Source: CAYWIT01 sp964458415 (GTDB taxonomy: Bacteria > Pseudomonadota > Alphaproteobacteria > Micavibrionales > UBA2020). Taken from it: a DNA stretch of 64,000 bases. A program made the translations under genes and the position numbers. A model generated the notes under the pieces. That model saw nothing but the letters and a program-made list of their open reading frames with translations. It searched no databases and had not been told where the DNA came from. Positions 40,476 to 49,385 of this stretch are shown here, in pieces; within the stretch, counting starts at the first letter, position 1; every line of letters starts with the position of its first letter. The stretch covers positions 62,001 through 126,000 of the forward strand of contig CAYWIT010000003.1 of NCBI GenBank assembly GCA_964458415.1, given 5' to 3'.

Positions 40476-42578
40476 ATGAGCAAGCATCCTGTTACGCAAG
40501 ATAATCCGTTGATTTACCCGCCTGCGCTGCCGCATGATGCGCCGCCGCTCGACCGGATCAAGACGGAGCATTTTCTGCCGGCTGTTTACTTTGCGATTGA
40601 TGCTGCCCGCAATGAAATCGCGGCGATCAAATCCAATACGGCGGCGCCGGATTTTGCCAATACCATCGAGGCGTTGGAATTTTCCGGCAAATTGCTGAAT
40701 CGCGTGGGTGGCATTTTCGGGCATTTCTCATCTGTTCAACTGAGTGACGAGATCCGCGCGATAGAAGATGAATTTGACCTTGCCTGTGTCCAGTTCGGCA
40801 ATGATGTCAGTCTGGATGAGGATCTTTTTGCGCGGATCAAGGCTGTTTACGATCAAAAAGACAACTTGAAGCTGAGCGCAGAACAGAAAAAACTGCTGGA
40901 GGAAACATATAAAGGATTTGTTCGCGGCGGCGCTTTGCTGGATGCGGAAGGAAAAAAGGAGTTGCGCGAAATCAACGAGCGCATGTCCGAGCTGTCCACG
41001 GCCTTCAAGAATAACTCGGTGCAGGCCGTTGCCGCCTATCAGAAGGTCATTGATCAGGAGAGCGATCTGGCGGGTGTGCCGGATGATATCAAGTCCGTTT
41101 ATCGGGAATTTGCGGAGAAGGCGGGGCTGACGGACAAGTGGTTGGTGAAATTATCCCCGCCGCCCATTTATATCATGGAATATGCCGAAAACCGCGCGTT
41201 GCGTGAAGAAATTTATCGCGCCAATACCAGTGTCGGCTGGCAGGGACAGTTTGATAACAGCGCCAATATTCTCGAGATTGTACAGCTGCGTCACCGCCGT
41301 GCCCAGCTGATGAATTTCGATACGCATGCGGATTTTGTGCTTGATGACCGTATGGCGAAAACGCCCGAAACGGTGCTGGATTTCCTGCGCAAGAATGAAA
41401 TGATCTATAAACCTGCTGCCGAGGCTTATTTGCAGAAGGTGAAAGACTATGCGCAGAAGACCGATGGCCTGACGGATTTGCAGCCGTGGGATTTTTCTTT
41501 TTACAGCCGTCGCTTGAAAGAAGAGACGTTTAGCCTGAACCTTGAGGATATGCGTCCCTATTTTGATCTTGAAAAAGTTCTGGACGGACTCCGGATACAC
41601 GCTGAAAAATTGTTCGATATCAAAATGACGGAAACAAAGGGCGTTTATCCGGTCAATCATCCGGATGTCAAGGTCTATGAAGTGCATGATAATAAGACTG
41701 GCGAGATCGTCGGCCTGTTCTATGCCGATTATTACGCGCGCTCGGGAGAGAAACGTGGCGGGGCATGGATGAACACCTTGCGCAACCGCGGCCTTGAGGA
41801 TGGCGAGAACAAATTTCCCTTCGTTCTCAACGTTTGCAATTTTGCCAAGCCGACACAAGGCAAGCCGACGCTTTTGTCCATTGACGAGGTGCGCACGGTG
41901 TTCCACGAGTTCGGTCATGGCCTGCATGCGCTGATGGCCAAGGGGGATTATGCCTCCCTGACCGGAACGAATGTGAAGTGGGACTTTGTCGAGCTTCCGT
42001 CGCAATTGCAGGAAAACTGGGCAAAAGAAAAAGAAGTCCTCGATACTTTTGCGCGTCACCATAAAACGGGAGCAACTCTTCCGGCTGAAATGATCCGCAA
42101 GATGAATGAAATGGAAAACTTTGACGCGGGATATGCAGGATTGCGGCAGACCTTCATGGCGTTGCTGGATATGGAGTGGCATACGCAGGATCCCGCAATG
42201 ATTAAAAGCGTCGAGGCGCTGGAAGATAAGATTATCGCCGAAACATGGCTTTTCCCGCGTGTTGCAGGACCGGTGTCTACCAATTTCGGGCATATCTTTG
42301 CGGGCGGGTATTCGGCTGGTTATTACAGCTATAAGTGGGCCGAAGTGCTGGAAGCCGACGTTTATGAAGTCTTTACAACGAAAGGGCTTTATGAGCGCAG
42401 CAACGCGGAGCGTCTTTGTGAAACGATTTACGCCAAGGGCGGCACGGAGGACCCGGCGGAATTGTTCCGCCAGATGCGCGGGCGCGATCCGGATCCCGAG
42501 GCGCTTTTCCGCCGCGAGGGTCTTTTACCGCCACCGGTGAGTGGCAAGTCGCATACGCCACCGCCGCCACACCCCTGA
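40476..42578 (+). CDS. M3-family metallopeptidase (oligopeptidase A / Dcp type)
   Basis: A 700-residue zinc peptidase. The catalytic motif is HEFGH in EVRTVFHEFGHGLHALMAKGDYASLTGTNVKWDFVELPSQLQENW. The second half of the site includes the downstream Glu of this segment, followed by FAGGYSAGYYSYKWAEVLEADVYEVF, characteristic of peptidyl-dipeptidase Dcp and oligopeptidase A. No signal peptide, so cytoplasmic. It degrades peptides from proteasomal-type proteases. Length is the usual 680-700. GAGAGGACC is the ribosome site. A terminator stands behind it. Confidence 0.95.
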   Translation: MSKHPVTQDNPLIYPPALPHDAPPLDRIKTEHFLPAVYFAIDAARNEIAAIKSNTAAPDFANTIEALEFSGKLLNRVGGIFGHFSSVQLSDEIRAIEDEFDLACVQFGNDVSLDEDLFARIKAVYDQKDNLKLSAEQKKLLEETYKGFVRGGALLDAEGKKELREINERMSELSTAFKNNSVQAVAAYQKVIDQESDLAGVPDDIKSVYREFAEKAGLTDKWLVKLSPPPIYIMEYAENRALREEIYRANTSVGWQGQFDNSANILEIVQLRHRRAQLMNFDTHADFVLDDRMAKTPETVLDFLRKNEMIYKPAAEAYLQKVKDYAQKTDGLTDLQPWDFSFYSRRLKEETFSLNLEDMRPYFDLEKVLDGLRIHAEKLFDIKMTETKGVYPVNHPDVKVYEVHDNKTGEIVGLFYADYYARSGEKRGGAWMNTLRNRGLEDGENKFPFVLNVCNFAKPTQGKPTLLSIDEVRTVFHEFGHGLHALMAKGDYASLTGTNVKWDFVELPSQLQENWAKEKEVLDTFARHHKTGATLPAEMIRKMNEMENFDAGYAGLRQTFMALLDMEWHTQDPAMIKSVEALEDKIIAETWLFPRVAGPVSTNFGHIFAGGYSAGYYSYKWAEVLEADVYEVFTTKGLYERSNAERLCETIYAKGGTEDPAELFRQMRGRDPDPEALFRREGLLPPPVSGKSHTPPPPHP

Positions 42579-42594
42579 TCCTGCAAGGCATTGT

Positions 42595-42628
42595 AAAGGC
42601 CCGTGATATTTATTACGGGCCTTTTTTT
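42595..42628 (+). terminator. Rho-independent terminator after the M3 peptidase gene
   Basis: AAAGGCCCGT and ACGGGCCTTT pair across nine bases and are followed by a run of T. It ends about seven bases before the -35 region of the next operon. Confidence 0.9.
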
Positions 42629-42629
42629 C

Positions 42630-42658
42630 TGGACAATATATACAAATATCTGTATATA
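42630..42658 (+). promoter_or_regulatory. Promoter of the arsR-type/RND operon
   Basis: TGGACA (42630-42635) and TATATA (42653-42658) are separated by 17 bp. Transcription would start near 42665. The operator repeat lies within this span, the classic layout for repression. Confidence 0.55.
42637..42658. promoter_or_regulatory. Perfect inverted-repeat operator, probably for the ArsR-type repressor
   Basis: TATATACA-AATATC-TGTATATA is a perfect 8-base dyad with a 6-base spacer, within the promoter of the regulator's own operon. BigR/SqrR repressors bind AT-rich dyads in such positions. It is therefore a strong candidate for autoregulation; the binding protein is inferred. Confidence 0.65.
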
Positions 42659-42665
42659 TAAATAT

Positions 42666-42992
42666 ATGAAGATATTGCAGATGAAAAAATCGGCCGATTC
42701 GGCCTGCGGGCTGCTCAAGGCGCTGGCGCATCCGGACCGCCTGATGATCATTTGTCACCTGGCCTCTGGCGAGCGGGCTGTTGGCGACATCGCGGAAGCG
42801 TTGGATCTCAGGGCTTCGACTGTTTCCCAGCATCTGGCCCTGCTGCGCCGGGAGGGTATACTTAAAAGCAGACGGCAGGGGCAGACTGTCTGGTATTCTG
42901 TAGGGACGCCGATGGCGGAGCAACTGGTCAGTACGCTTTACAAGATGTATTGTCCAAATGGCGCGACGGTAAAGAAGAGGGGCGACAAGTGA
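42666..42992 (+). CDS. ArsR-family repressor of BigR/SqrR persulfide-sensor type
   Basis: A 108-residue winged-helix protein: LLKALAHPDRLMIICHLASGE, VGDIAEALDLRASTVSQHLALLRREGILKSRRQGQTVWYSVG, LYKMYC. It has Cys14, Cys30 and Cys96. Cys30 and Cys96 are 66 residues apart, the spacing I recall for the Cys41/Cys107 pair of SqrR, where persulfide forms a polysulfide bridge. It lacks the CVC metal box of ArsR. The start is ATG at 42666, or ATG at 42681, which has a better GAAG leader and would shorten it by five residues. First gene of a four-gene operon, overlapping the next by four bases. Confidence 0.9.
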   Translation: MKILQMKKSADSACGLLKALAHPDRLMIICHLASGERAVGDIAEALDLRASTVSQHLALLRREGILKSRRQGQTVWYSVGTPMAEQLVSTLYKMYCPNGATVKKRGDK

Positions 42993-43987
42993 AGGGTATT
43001 ATTCATTTTGCTGTGATGGCAGGGTTTTTGATTTTTTCCACGCCTTCTCTGGCAGCGGAGCATTTTACCGTCGCTGAAAGAATTGTGCAGGACGCGAAAG
43101 CCGTTTTTGCTACAATTGAAAGCACGAATGTTATTCCTGCCCGTGTCCGGACGGGAGGGACGATTGCCGCATTGAAGGTGAGCGAGGGGGATCGTGTTGA
43201 GCAGGGGCAGGCGATTGCCATGGTCGGCGATGAGAAGCTGGCCTTGCAAACAGTGGCGCTGGATTCGCAGATTTCCGGCTTGAATGCGGAAGTACAGCAG
43301 GCGGAAACGGTTCTGAACCGCATCAAGGATCTTTTCGAAAAGGGGGTGGCCTCAAAGGCGCGGCTAGACGAGGCGCAGACGGCATATAACGTGGCAGTCA
43401 GTACACGTAAAGCTCGCGTTTCCGAGAGGGCTGTTGTCTCGCGTCAAAGCGCGGAGGGGGCCGTTATTGCGCCGGTATCGGGACGGATTCTGAAAGTGCC
43501 TGTAACGGCGGGCACCGTAGTGATGTCGGGTGAAACCGTTGCGATTATTGCCGAGGAGAACCATGTTCTGCGATTACGTATTCCTGAACGCCATGCCCGT
43601 TTTTTGAAAGCGGGAGATGTCGTGCGATTGGATATGCCGGAGCTTGAAGAAAACAAGGTCGCGCAACAGGGGAAAATCATACTTGTCTATCCCCAGATCG
43701 AAGATGGACGTGTTATCGCCGATGCCGAGGTTGATGGCATGGGAACCTATTTTGTTGGAGAACGGGTGCGTGTCTGGATTTCTGCAGGGGAGAGGAAAGC
43801 ATTTATAATACCATCCTCCTATATTTCCACGCGCTTTGGTGTGGATTATGTCCGGGTGCGGATGAAGTCCGGTGAAATAGCGGATGTTTCTGTACAGCGC
43901 GGGCAATTGCGGCCGATAGAGGGTATGCCTGACGGTATTGAGGTTCTTTCCGGCATCCGTTCCGGCGACGTTCTGGTGTTGCCATGA
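42989..43987 (+). CDS. RND efflux periplasmic adaptor (HlyD-like)
   Basis: A 332-residue membrane-fusion protein. The GTG start at 42989 overlaps the repressor stop and is preceded by GAGGGG. The signal peptide (KGIIHFAVMAGFLIFSTPSLAA) ends near residue 23. Next are a lipoyl-type half-motif (RVRTGGTIAALKVSEGDRVEQGQAIAMVGDE), a coiled-coil hairpin (about 75-135, AEVQQAETVLNRIKDLFEKGVASKARLDEAQTAYN), the second lipoyl half (APVSGRILKVPVTAGTVVMSGETVAIIA) and a beta-barrel domain. It bridges the RND pump to an outer-membrane channel, which is not encoded here. Coupled to the pump gene by ATGA. Confidence 0.92.
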   Translation: MKGIIHFAVMAGFLIFSTPSLAAEHFTVAERIVQDAKAVFATIESTNVIPARVRTGGTIAALKVSEGDRVEQGQAIAMVGDEKLALQTVALDSQISGLNAEVQQAETVLNRIKDLFEKGVASKARLDEAQTAYNVAVSTRKARVSERAVVSRQSAEGAVIAPVSGRILKVPVTAGTVVMSGETVAIIAEENHVLRLRIPERHARFLKAGDVVRLDMPELEENKVAQQGKIILVYPQIEDGRVIADAEVDGMGTYFVGERVRVWISAGERKAFIIPSSYISTRFGVDYVRVRMKSGEIADVSVQRGQLRPIEGMPDGIEVLSGIRSGDVLVLP

Positions 43988-46900
43988 AGCATGGAATTTC
44001 AGGATGGCTGACAAAAGTCTCTATCCGTTCGCCGCTGACGCCGCTCTTTCTGATGGCAGCGTTACTTGTCGGAGCCCTTGCTCTTGTAAATATTCCACGG
44101 GAAGAGGAGCCGCAAATCAGTGTTCCTATGGTGGATATCCATGTGCGTGCTGATGGGCTGCGGGCGCCGGATGCGGTCGAGCTGATTACCAAGCCGCTGG
44201 AATCTGTCGTCAAGGCGATTGACGGGGTTGAACATGTTTATAGCCAGTCCCGGGATGACAATGTTACTGTGACGGCCCGTTTTCTGGCCGGAACAAGTTC
44301 TGATGCCGCTATTTTACGCGTTCACGAAAAGATGAGCGCAAACCATGACCGGCTGCCGCTTGGCATTGCCGATCCCCTGATTGTCGGGCGTGGTATTGAT
44401 GACGTTGCTGTCGTTGTGCTGACGCTCTCGCCGGATCCTGCGGTGGCGAACAGATGGACAGGCAAGGATCTTTTCAAGGTGGCGTCCGAGCTGCGCGCGG
44501 AGCTGGTCAAAATTGATAATGTCGGGTTGACGTATATTTCAGGCGGGGCGCCGGAAGAAATTCGCATAGAGCCGGATCCCGAGAAGCTGTCTCTATATGG
44601 TATTACCTTGCAGCAACTTGTCGGTAAGATCAGAGGGGCGAACCGTTCTTTTATGGCGGGGCAGGTCAGGGGCGACGGCGGCATATTGAATGTTGTTTCC
44701 GGCCAGACTCTTTCCGGCGTGCCGGATATCGGTCTTTTGCTATTGACAACGCGGGAGGGGCGTCCGGTTTATGTGCGCGATGTCGCAACCGTCGTTATCG
44801 GGGAAAAACCGCAGGAACAGCGGGCTTGGGCGTTTTATCCGTTATCGGGGAGCGCCGCAGAAGGCGGCGCGTGGGGCAAGGTTCCTGCGGTGAGTCTGGC
44901 CTTGGCCAAGCGGGTGGGCAGCAATGCCGTCGTCGTATCGCAGGATATTCTTGACCGTGTGAATGTTTTGCAGGGGACGCTGATACCCGACGGGCTGCGG
45001 ATTGATGTAACGCGCGATTACGGCGCGACGGCAAACGAGAAAGCAAACGAGCTGCTGTTTCATTTGCTGCTGGCAACGATTTCCATTGTGGGGCTCATCG
45101 CCTTTTCCATTGGCAGGCGTGAAGCGGTGGTGACTCTTGTGATCATTCCAACGACGATCCTCCTGACGTTATTTGCAGCGGATATGATGGGCTATACCAT
45201 TAACCGCGTCAGCCTTTTTGCGCTGATTTTTTCTATTGGCATACTGGTTGACGATGCGATTGTGATGATCGAGAACATTGCCCGTCATTGGGCGATGAAT
45301 GATGGCCGCGCGCGTGTCGATGCTGCCGTGGATGCCGTGGCAGAAGTCGGAAACCCGACAATTGTCGCCACATTGACTGTTGTAACGGCTTTGTTGCCGA
45401 TGTTGTTTGTGTCCGGTTTGATGGGGCCGTATATGGCGCCGATCCCGGTTAACGCTTCAGCGGCGATGCTCTTTTCATTTTTTGTTGCCGTTATCGTGGC
45501 GCCGTGGCTGATGGTGCGCTTTGCCGCTGGAAACCAGCCAGCAGGCGGTTTGCAGGACGGTCATTCCTCTGATGGGATGCTGGGCCGGTTATACCGCCGC
45601 ATGGCAACGCCGGTTATTCGCTCGCGCAAATCCGCGTTTATATTTCTGGCTTGGATCGGTGTGGCAACCCTGTTGAGCTTTATCCTGTTTTTCACCCGTG
45701 ACGTGACGGTCAAATTGTTGCCGTTTGACAACAAATCAGAGTTCCAGATCGTGCTGGATATGCCGGAAGGGACCAGCATAGAAGACACCGAACGGGTGCT
45801 GGATCGCGTTGCGGGTCAATTAAAGGCGCTGCCGGAGGTCGTCTCCATGCAGTCCTATGTCGGGACAGCAGCACCCTTTAATTTTAACGGATTGGTACGG
45901 CATTATTATCTGCGCGAATCTTCCGAACTGGGGGATTTGCAGGTTAATCTTTTGCCGAAACAGGATCGGAAACGGACGAGCCATGACATTGCTCTTGCGG
46001 CAAGGGCGCAGCTAAAAGATATAGAGCTTCCCGCAGGGGCTTCATTAAAGGTTGTCGAGGTGCCGCCCGGGCCGCCTGTGCTCTCGACGGTATTGGCGGA
46101 AATTTACGGGCCGGATGCGCAAACGCGTCGTGAAACGGTGACAGTGATGAAAAAGATATTTTCATCGGTTCCCTACGTTGTTGATGTAGATGATTCAGTC
46201 GGCCAGCCGCGGCTACGTCTGCATATGGCGATTGATCAGGAGCGGCTGGAGTTTTTTAAAGTCGAGCAGCAGGATGTCTATGATACTGTGCAGGCCTTGC
46301 TGGGCGGGGTTGCTGTTGGTTATTCGCATCGCGGTGAGGGGCGTGATCCGATCGAGGTAAGCATTCGCCTGCCGAGGGCGGATAAGGTATGGACGGAATA
46401 TCTTGCCTCCACACCCGTACCGGCGAATACGATGCCGGGCGACAAGACGATTGTTGAATTGGGGGATGTCGTACGTGTGACGCAGGAGGAGGGTTCGCCA
46501 CAAATATTCCGTCACAATGGTTATTCCACGGATATGGTTATGGCGGATCTGGCGGGCGCTTTCGAAGCGCCGGTTTATGCGATGCTGGATATTTCCAAAG
46601 GGATTGCGGCCTATGACTGGGAGGCAGATGGTTTGCAGAAGCCTGAAATTTTCTACCATGGACAGCCAGCGGATGAATCCCGAACATCACTTCTCTGGGA
46701 TGGGGAATGGGAGATTACATTTGTGACGTTTCGTGACATGGGCATTGCCTTTGGCGTTGCGTTGCTTGGCATTTATGTTCTGGTTGTCGCGCAGTTCCGC
46801 AGTTTTAAATTGCCGCTTGTGATTTTGACGCCGGTGCCCCTGACTTTCATCGGCATCATTCTCGGGCACTGGATTTTTTCGACGCCGTTTTCGGCAACGT

Positions 46901-47202
46901 CGATGATCGGATTTATTGCTCTCTCCGGGATTATTGTGCGCAATTCAATTCTGCTGGTGGATTTTATCCAGCACGGGCGTGCAAAAGGGCTGCCCTTGAG
47001 TGAAGTGTTGATGGCGGCCGGAACGATTCGCTTCAAGCCCATTATGCTGACGGCGCTGGCGGCGATGATCGGAGCGATAACTATTCTGGCTGACCCGATT
47101 TTTCAAGGTCTTGCAATTTCACTCTTATTTGGCCTGGCGTCATCAACCTTGCTGACTGTACTTGTCATTCCGGCAATTTATACTATCTTTGTCAGGAAAT
47201 AG
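43984..47202 (+). CDS. RND-family efflux pump inner-membrane subunit
   Basis: A 1072-residue AcrB/HAE-type permease. Features include TM1 (LTPLFLMAALLVGALALVNIPREEEPQI), the two large periplasmic loops, and TM4 with the proton-relay Asp pair in GILVDDAIVMIENIARH. The duplicated second half includes GLAISLLFGLASSTLLTVLVIPAIYTIF. The ATG overlaps the adaptor stop. Head-group selectivity cannot be read. The regulator next to it points to sulfur compounds or toxic thiols, not drugs, which is an inference from context. Confidence 0.95.
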   Translation: MKHGISGWLTKVSIRSPLTPLFLMAALLVGALALVNIPREEEPQISVPMVDIHVRADGLRAPDAVELITKPLESVVKAIDGVEHVYSQSRDDNVTVTARFLAGTSSDAAILRVHEKMSANHDRLPLGIADPLIVGRGIDDVAVVVLTLSPDPAVANRWTGKDLFKVASELRAELVKIDNVGLTYISGGAPEEIRIEPDPEKLSLYGITLQQLVGKIRGANRSFMAGQVRGDGGILNVVSGQTLSGVPDIGLLLLTTREGRPVYVRDVATVVIGEKPQEQRAWAFYPLSGSAAEGGAWGKVPAVSLALAKRVGSNAVVVSQDILDRVNVLQGTLIPDGLRIDVTRDYGATANEKANELLFHLLLATISIVGLIAFSIGRREAVVTLVIIPTTILLTLFAADMMGYTINRVSLFALIFSIGILVDDAIVMIENIARHWAMNDGRARVDAAVDAVAEVGNPTIVATLTVVTALLPMLFVSGLMGPYMAPIPVNASAAMLFSFFVAVIVAPWLMVRFAAGNQPAGGLQDGHSSDGMLGRLYRRMATPVIRSRKSAFIFLAWIGVATLLSFILFFTRDVTVKLLPFDNKSEFQIVLDMPEGTSIEDTERVLDRVAGQLKALPEVVSMQSYVGTAAPFNFNGLVRHYYLRESSELGDLQVNLLPKQDRKRTSHDIALAARAQLKDIELPAGASLKVVEVPPGPPVLSTVLAEIYGPDAQTRRETVTVMKKIFSSVPYVVDVDDSVGQPRLRLHMAIDQERLEFFKVEQQDVYDTVQALLGGVAVGYSHRGEGRDPIEVSIRLPRADKVWTEYLASTPVPANTMPGDKTIVELGDVVRVTQEEGSPQIFRHNGYSTDMVMADLAGAFEAPVYAMLDISKGIAAYDWEADGLQKPEIFYHGQPADESRTSLLWDGEWEITFVTFRDMGIAFGVALLGIYVLVVAQFRSFKLPLVILTPVPLTFIGIILGHWIFSTPFSATSMIGFIALSGIIVRNSILLVDFIQHGRAKGLPLSEVLMAAGTIRFKPIMLTALAAMIGAITILADPIFQGLAISLLFGLASSTLLTVLVIPAIYTIFVRK

Positions 47203-47217
47203 AAAATGGAGGAAAAC

Positions 47218-47487
47218 ATGACTGAAGGGACATGCTGTTCAATGAACAAAGACGATCCGTCCGGGCAAGCCGGAAAATGTGATGCGAATATTGACCGTTT
47301 GGTCCTTCGGTTTGCAGGGGCGTTTATTCTTGTGACCATCGTGCTGGGATACCTGTGGAGCCCGTGGTTTTACCTGCTGACGGCACTTGTCGGCGCAAAT
47401 TTGTTGCAGGCCTCCTATACAGGTTTTTGCCCGTTGGCGAAGATACTGAAGATGATGGGGGTCAAGAGCGGGGCGATGTTCTCCTGA
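47218..47487 (+). CDS. DUF2892 (YgaP-like) membrane protein with Cys-rich N-terminus
   Basis: An 89-residue protein. A 24-residue N-terminal segment contains three Cys (MTEGTCCSMNKDD, GKCDANIDR). Two hydrophobic helices follow, with the family end LLQASYTGFCPLAKILKMMGVK. DUF2892 is the membrane part of YgaP, which carries a rhodanese and handles sulfur compounds. The ATG at 47218 has GGAGG five bases upstream; an ATG at 47206 lies before that site and is disfavoured. Fourth gene of the operon. The 3' end overlaps cobT on the other strand by 26 bases. Confidence 0.88.
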   Translation: MTEGTCCSMNKDDPSGQAGKCDANIDRLVLRFAGAFILVTIVLGYLWSPWFYLLTALVGANLLQASYTGFCPLAKILKMMGVKSGAMFS

Positions 47488-49333
47488 GCCTGCGAGGTGC
47501 ACCGGCGCCGGGTCTGTCGAAAAGATCCGCCAGTTCACCGGTGATGGTGCCGCCGAGGTCTTCCGCATCGCTCAGCGTGACAGCGCGCTGGTAATAGCGC
47601 GTGACATCATGGCCGATGCCGATGGCGAGAAGCTGGACAGGTGTTTTATCCTCGATCCAGCGGATGACGCGTTTGAGATGCTCCTCCAGATAGCTGCCTT
47701 GATTGGCGGAAAGGGTGGAGTCGTCCACTGGCGCGCCATCCGAGATGACCATCAGGATTTTACGCTGTTCCGGCCGCGCACTCAGACGCTGATAGGCCCA
47801 AAGCAGGGCCTCGCCATCGATATTCTCTTTGAGCAGCCCCTCGCGGAGCATCAGTCCGAGATTGGCGCGGCAGTGACGCCAGGGGCTGTCGGCGGGTTTA
47901 TAGACGATATGACGCAGGTCATTCAGGCGCCCCGGGTGGGGCGGCTTTCCATCGGAGAGCCATTGCTCGCGGGCTGATCCGCCCTTCCATGCCCGCGTTG
48001 TAAAACCGAGAATTTCCACCCGTACGCCGCAACGCTCCAGCGTGCGGGCCAGAATATCGGTGCTGATCGCGGCGATGGAAATCGGGCGTCCGCGCATGGA
48101 GCCGGAATTGTCGATCAGCAATGTAACGATGGTATCGCGGAAATCTGTCTCGCTTTCCTGTTTATAAGTCACGGGAAACGTGGGATTGGCGACAACGCGG
48201 GAAAGGCGTGCGCTGTCGAGGGTTCCTTCCTCCTGATCAAACTGCCACGCGCGCGTTTGCTGGGCCATCAGCTTGCGTTGCAGCTTGTTGGCGAGCCGTG
48301 TGATGACGCCTTGCATATGGATCATCTGGCGGTCCAGAATTTTGCGCAGTTTTTGCAGCTCTTCGGGTTCACAGAGGTCTTTGACCTGCGCGATCTCGTC
48401 AAATTTTTCGGTATAGATTTTATAGTCCCCGAAGGGGTCTTGATTGGAGCGGCGGTTGGCGGCGCTTTGCCGGGCGGCATCGGCGCTCTCCCCTGGATCC
48501 TGCCCTTCCTGCTCAGGGGCGTCGTATCCGGCCATGCTCTCGGCTTCATCCCCCGTTTCCGGTTGATCCGCTTCCGCGCCCATTTCAGCGGGGGGCGTGC
48601 TTTTGGACGGGTCACGGTCGTCTGCCTGCTGCGCGTTGGCGGCGCTCTCGTCGTCCGGATTGTCGTCATCGCCGGAATCATCGGAGGGCGGTTCTGCCGG
48701 GGCGGCGATCATTTCCAGTTTCTCAATCAGGCGGCGGGCGATTCCGGCATAGGCTTTCTGGTCTTGCAGGGCATGTTTCAGTTGTTCAAAGCCATCCGCG
48801 CTCAGGTGTTCCTGGACCCATGTCTGCCAGATTTTGACGGTGTTCTGTGCTTCTTTTGGGGGCCTTCGTCCTGTGTAGGCTTCCCGTGCCAGATAGCGGA
48901 GGGCTTCGGCCAGCGGTGCATCGTCTGTGCCGGTAACGTGATCCAGTTGCCGGTTCTTCGCATGTTGCCGGAGCGTTTCCGCGATATTGGCGGCGGCGCC
49001 GGGATAATCGGCTGTGCCGACGGCTTCGATGCGGGCCTCTTCCAGTGCCTGGAACACGGCTTGCGCCTTGGCCTCCTGCGGCAGGACGCGGCGATGCAGG
49101 GCAGGGTCGTGATAGCGCAGCTGGAGCGCAAAAGTATCAGCCAGACCGCGCAGGTTGCGGACTTGCTCTTCCGACAGGTCTTTAGGCAGGGCGGGCAGAT
49201 GAATTTGATGACCGGATATATCGGCGAGAGCGCCGCTAAAACTGACCTCGATATCGTCGATCCCCGACAGCGCCCGCGCGGTGGATTGCACGGCGTGCTG
49301 GAAGATTTCGGTGGGATCGGACGCATTGGTCAT
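47462..49333 (-). CDS. cobT: Aerobic cobaltochelatase subunit CobT
   Basis: A 623-residue subunit of the cobalt-inserting chelatase of late aerobic cobalamin synthesis. The N-terminal domain (about 1-210) includes AKQAVFQALEEARIEAVG-like AQAVFQALEEARIEAVGTADYPG. The middle (about 215-300) is highly acidic and Asp/Glu-rich. The C-terminal von Willebrand A domain has the metal site DNSGSM in LLIDNSGSMRGRPISIAAISTDILARTLE. cobS lies 52 bp upstream in the same direction. CobN, the large subunit, is not in the window. Confidence 0.94.
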   Translation of the reverse strand: MTNASDPTEIFQHAVQSTARALSGIDDIEVSFSGALADISGHQIHLPALPKDLSEEQVRNLRGLADTFALQLRYHDPALHRRVLPQEAKAQAVFQALEEARIEAVGTADYPGAAANIAETLRQHAKNRQLDHVTGTDDAPLAEALRYLAREAYTGRRPPKEAQNTVKIWQTWVQEHLSADGFEQLKHALQDQKAYAGIARRLIEKLEMIAAPAEPPSDDSGDDDNPDDESAANAQQADDRDPSKSTPPAEMGAEADQPETGDEAESMAGYDAPEQEGQDPGESADAARQSAANRRSNQDPFGDYKIYTEKFDEIAQVKDLCEPEELQKLRKILDRQMIHMQGVITRLANKLQRKLMAQQTRAWQFDQEEGTLDSARLSRVVANPTFPVTYKQESETDFRDTIVTLLIDNSGSMRGRPISIAAISTDILARTLERCGVRVEILGFTTRAWKGGSAREQWLSDGKPPHPGRLNDLRHIVYKPADSPWRHCRANLGLMLREGLLKENIDGEALLWAYQRLSARPEQRKILMVISDGAPVDDSTLSANQGSYLEEHLKRVIRWIEDKTPVQLLAIGIGHDVTRYYQRAVTLSDAEDLGGTITGELADLFDRPGAGAPRRLRRTSPRS

Positions 49334-49385
49334 TTTTATTTTTTTGTACCGGTTATTATTGCCGTTTATTAAGCCGTTTCAGGTT

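Noticed and set aside
42666..42992. Arsenic or metal-sensing ArsR
   Set aside because: The metal-binding CVC box of the recognition helix is missing and the Cys spacing fits the persulfide-sensing group.
48257..49372. Plus-strand frame of 371 residues opposite cobT
   Set aside because: Gly/Val/Phe-rich mirror of the CobT acidic region; no start site or domain; cobT is certain.
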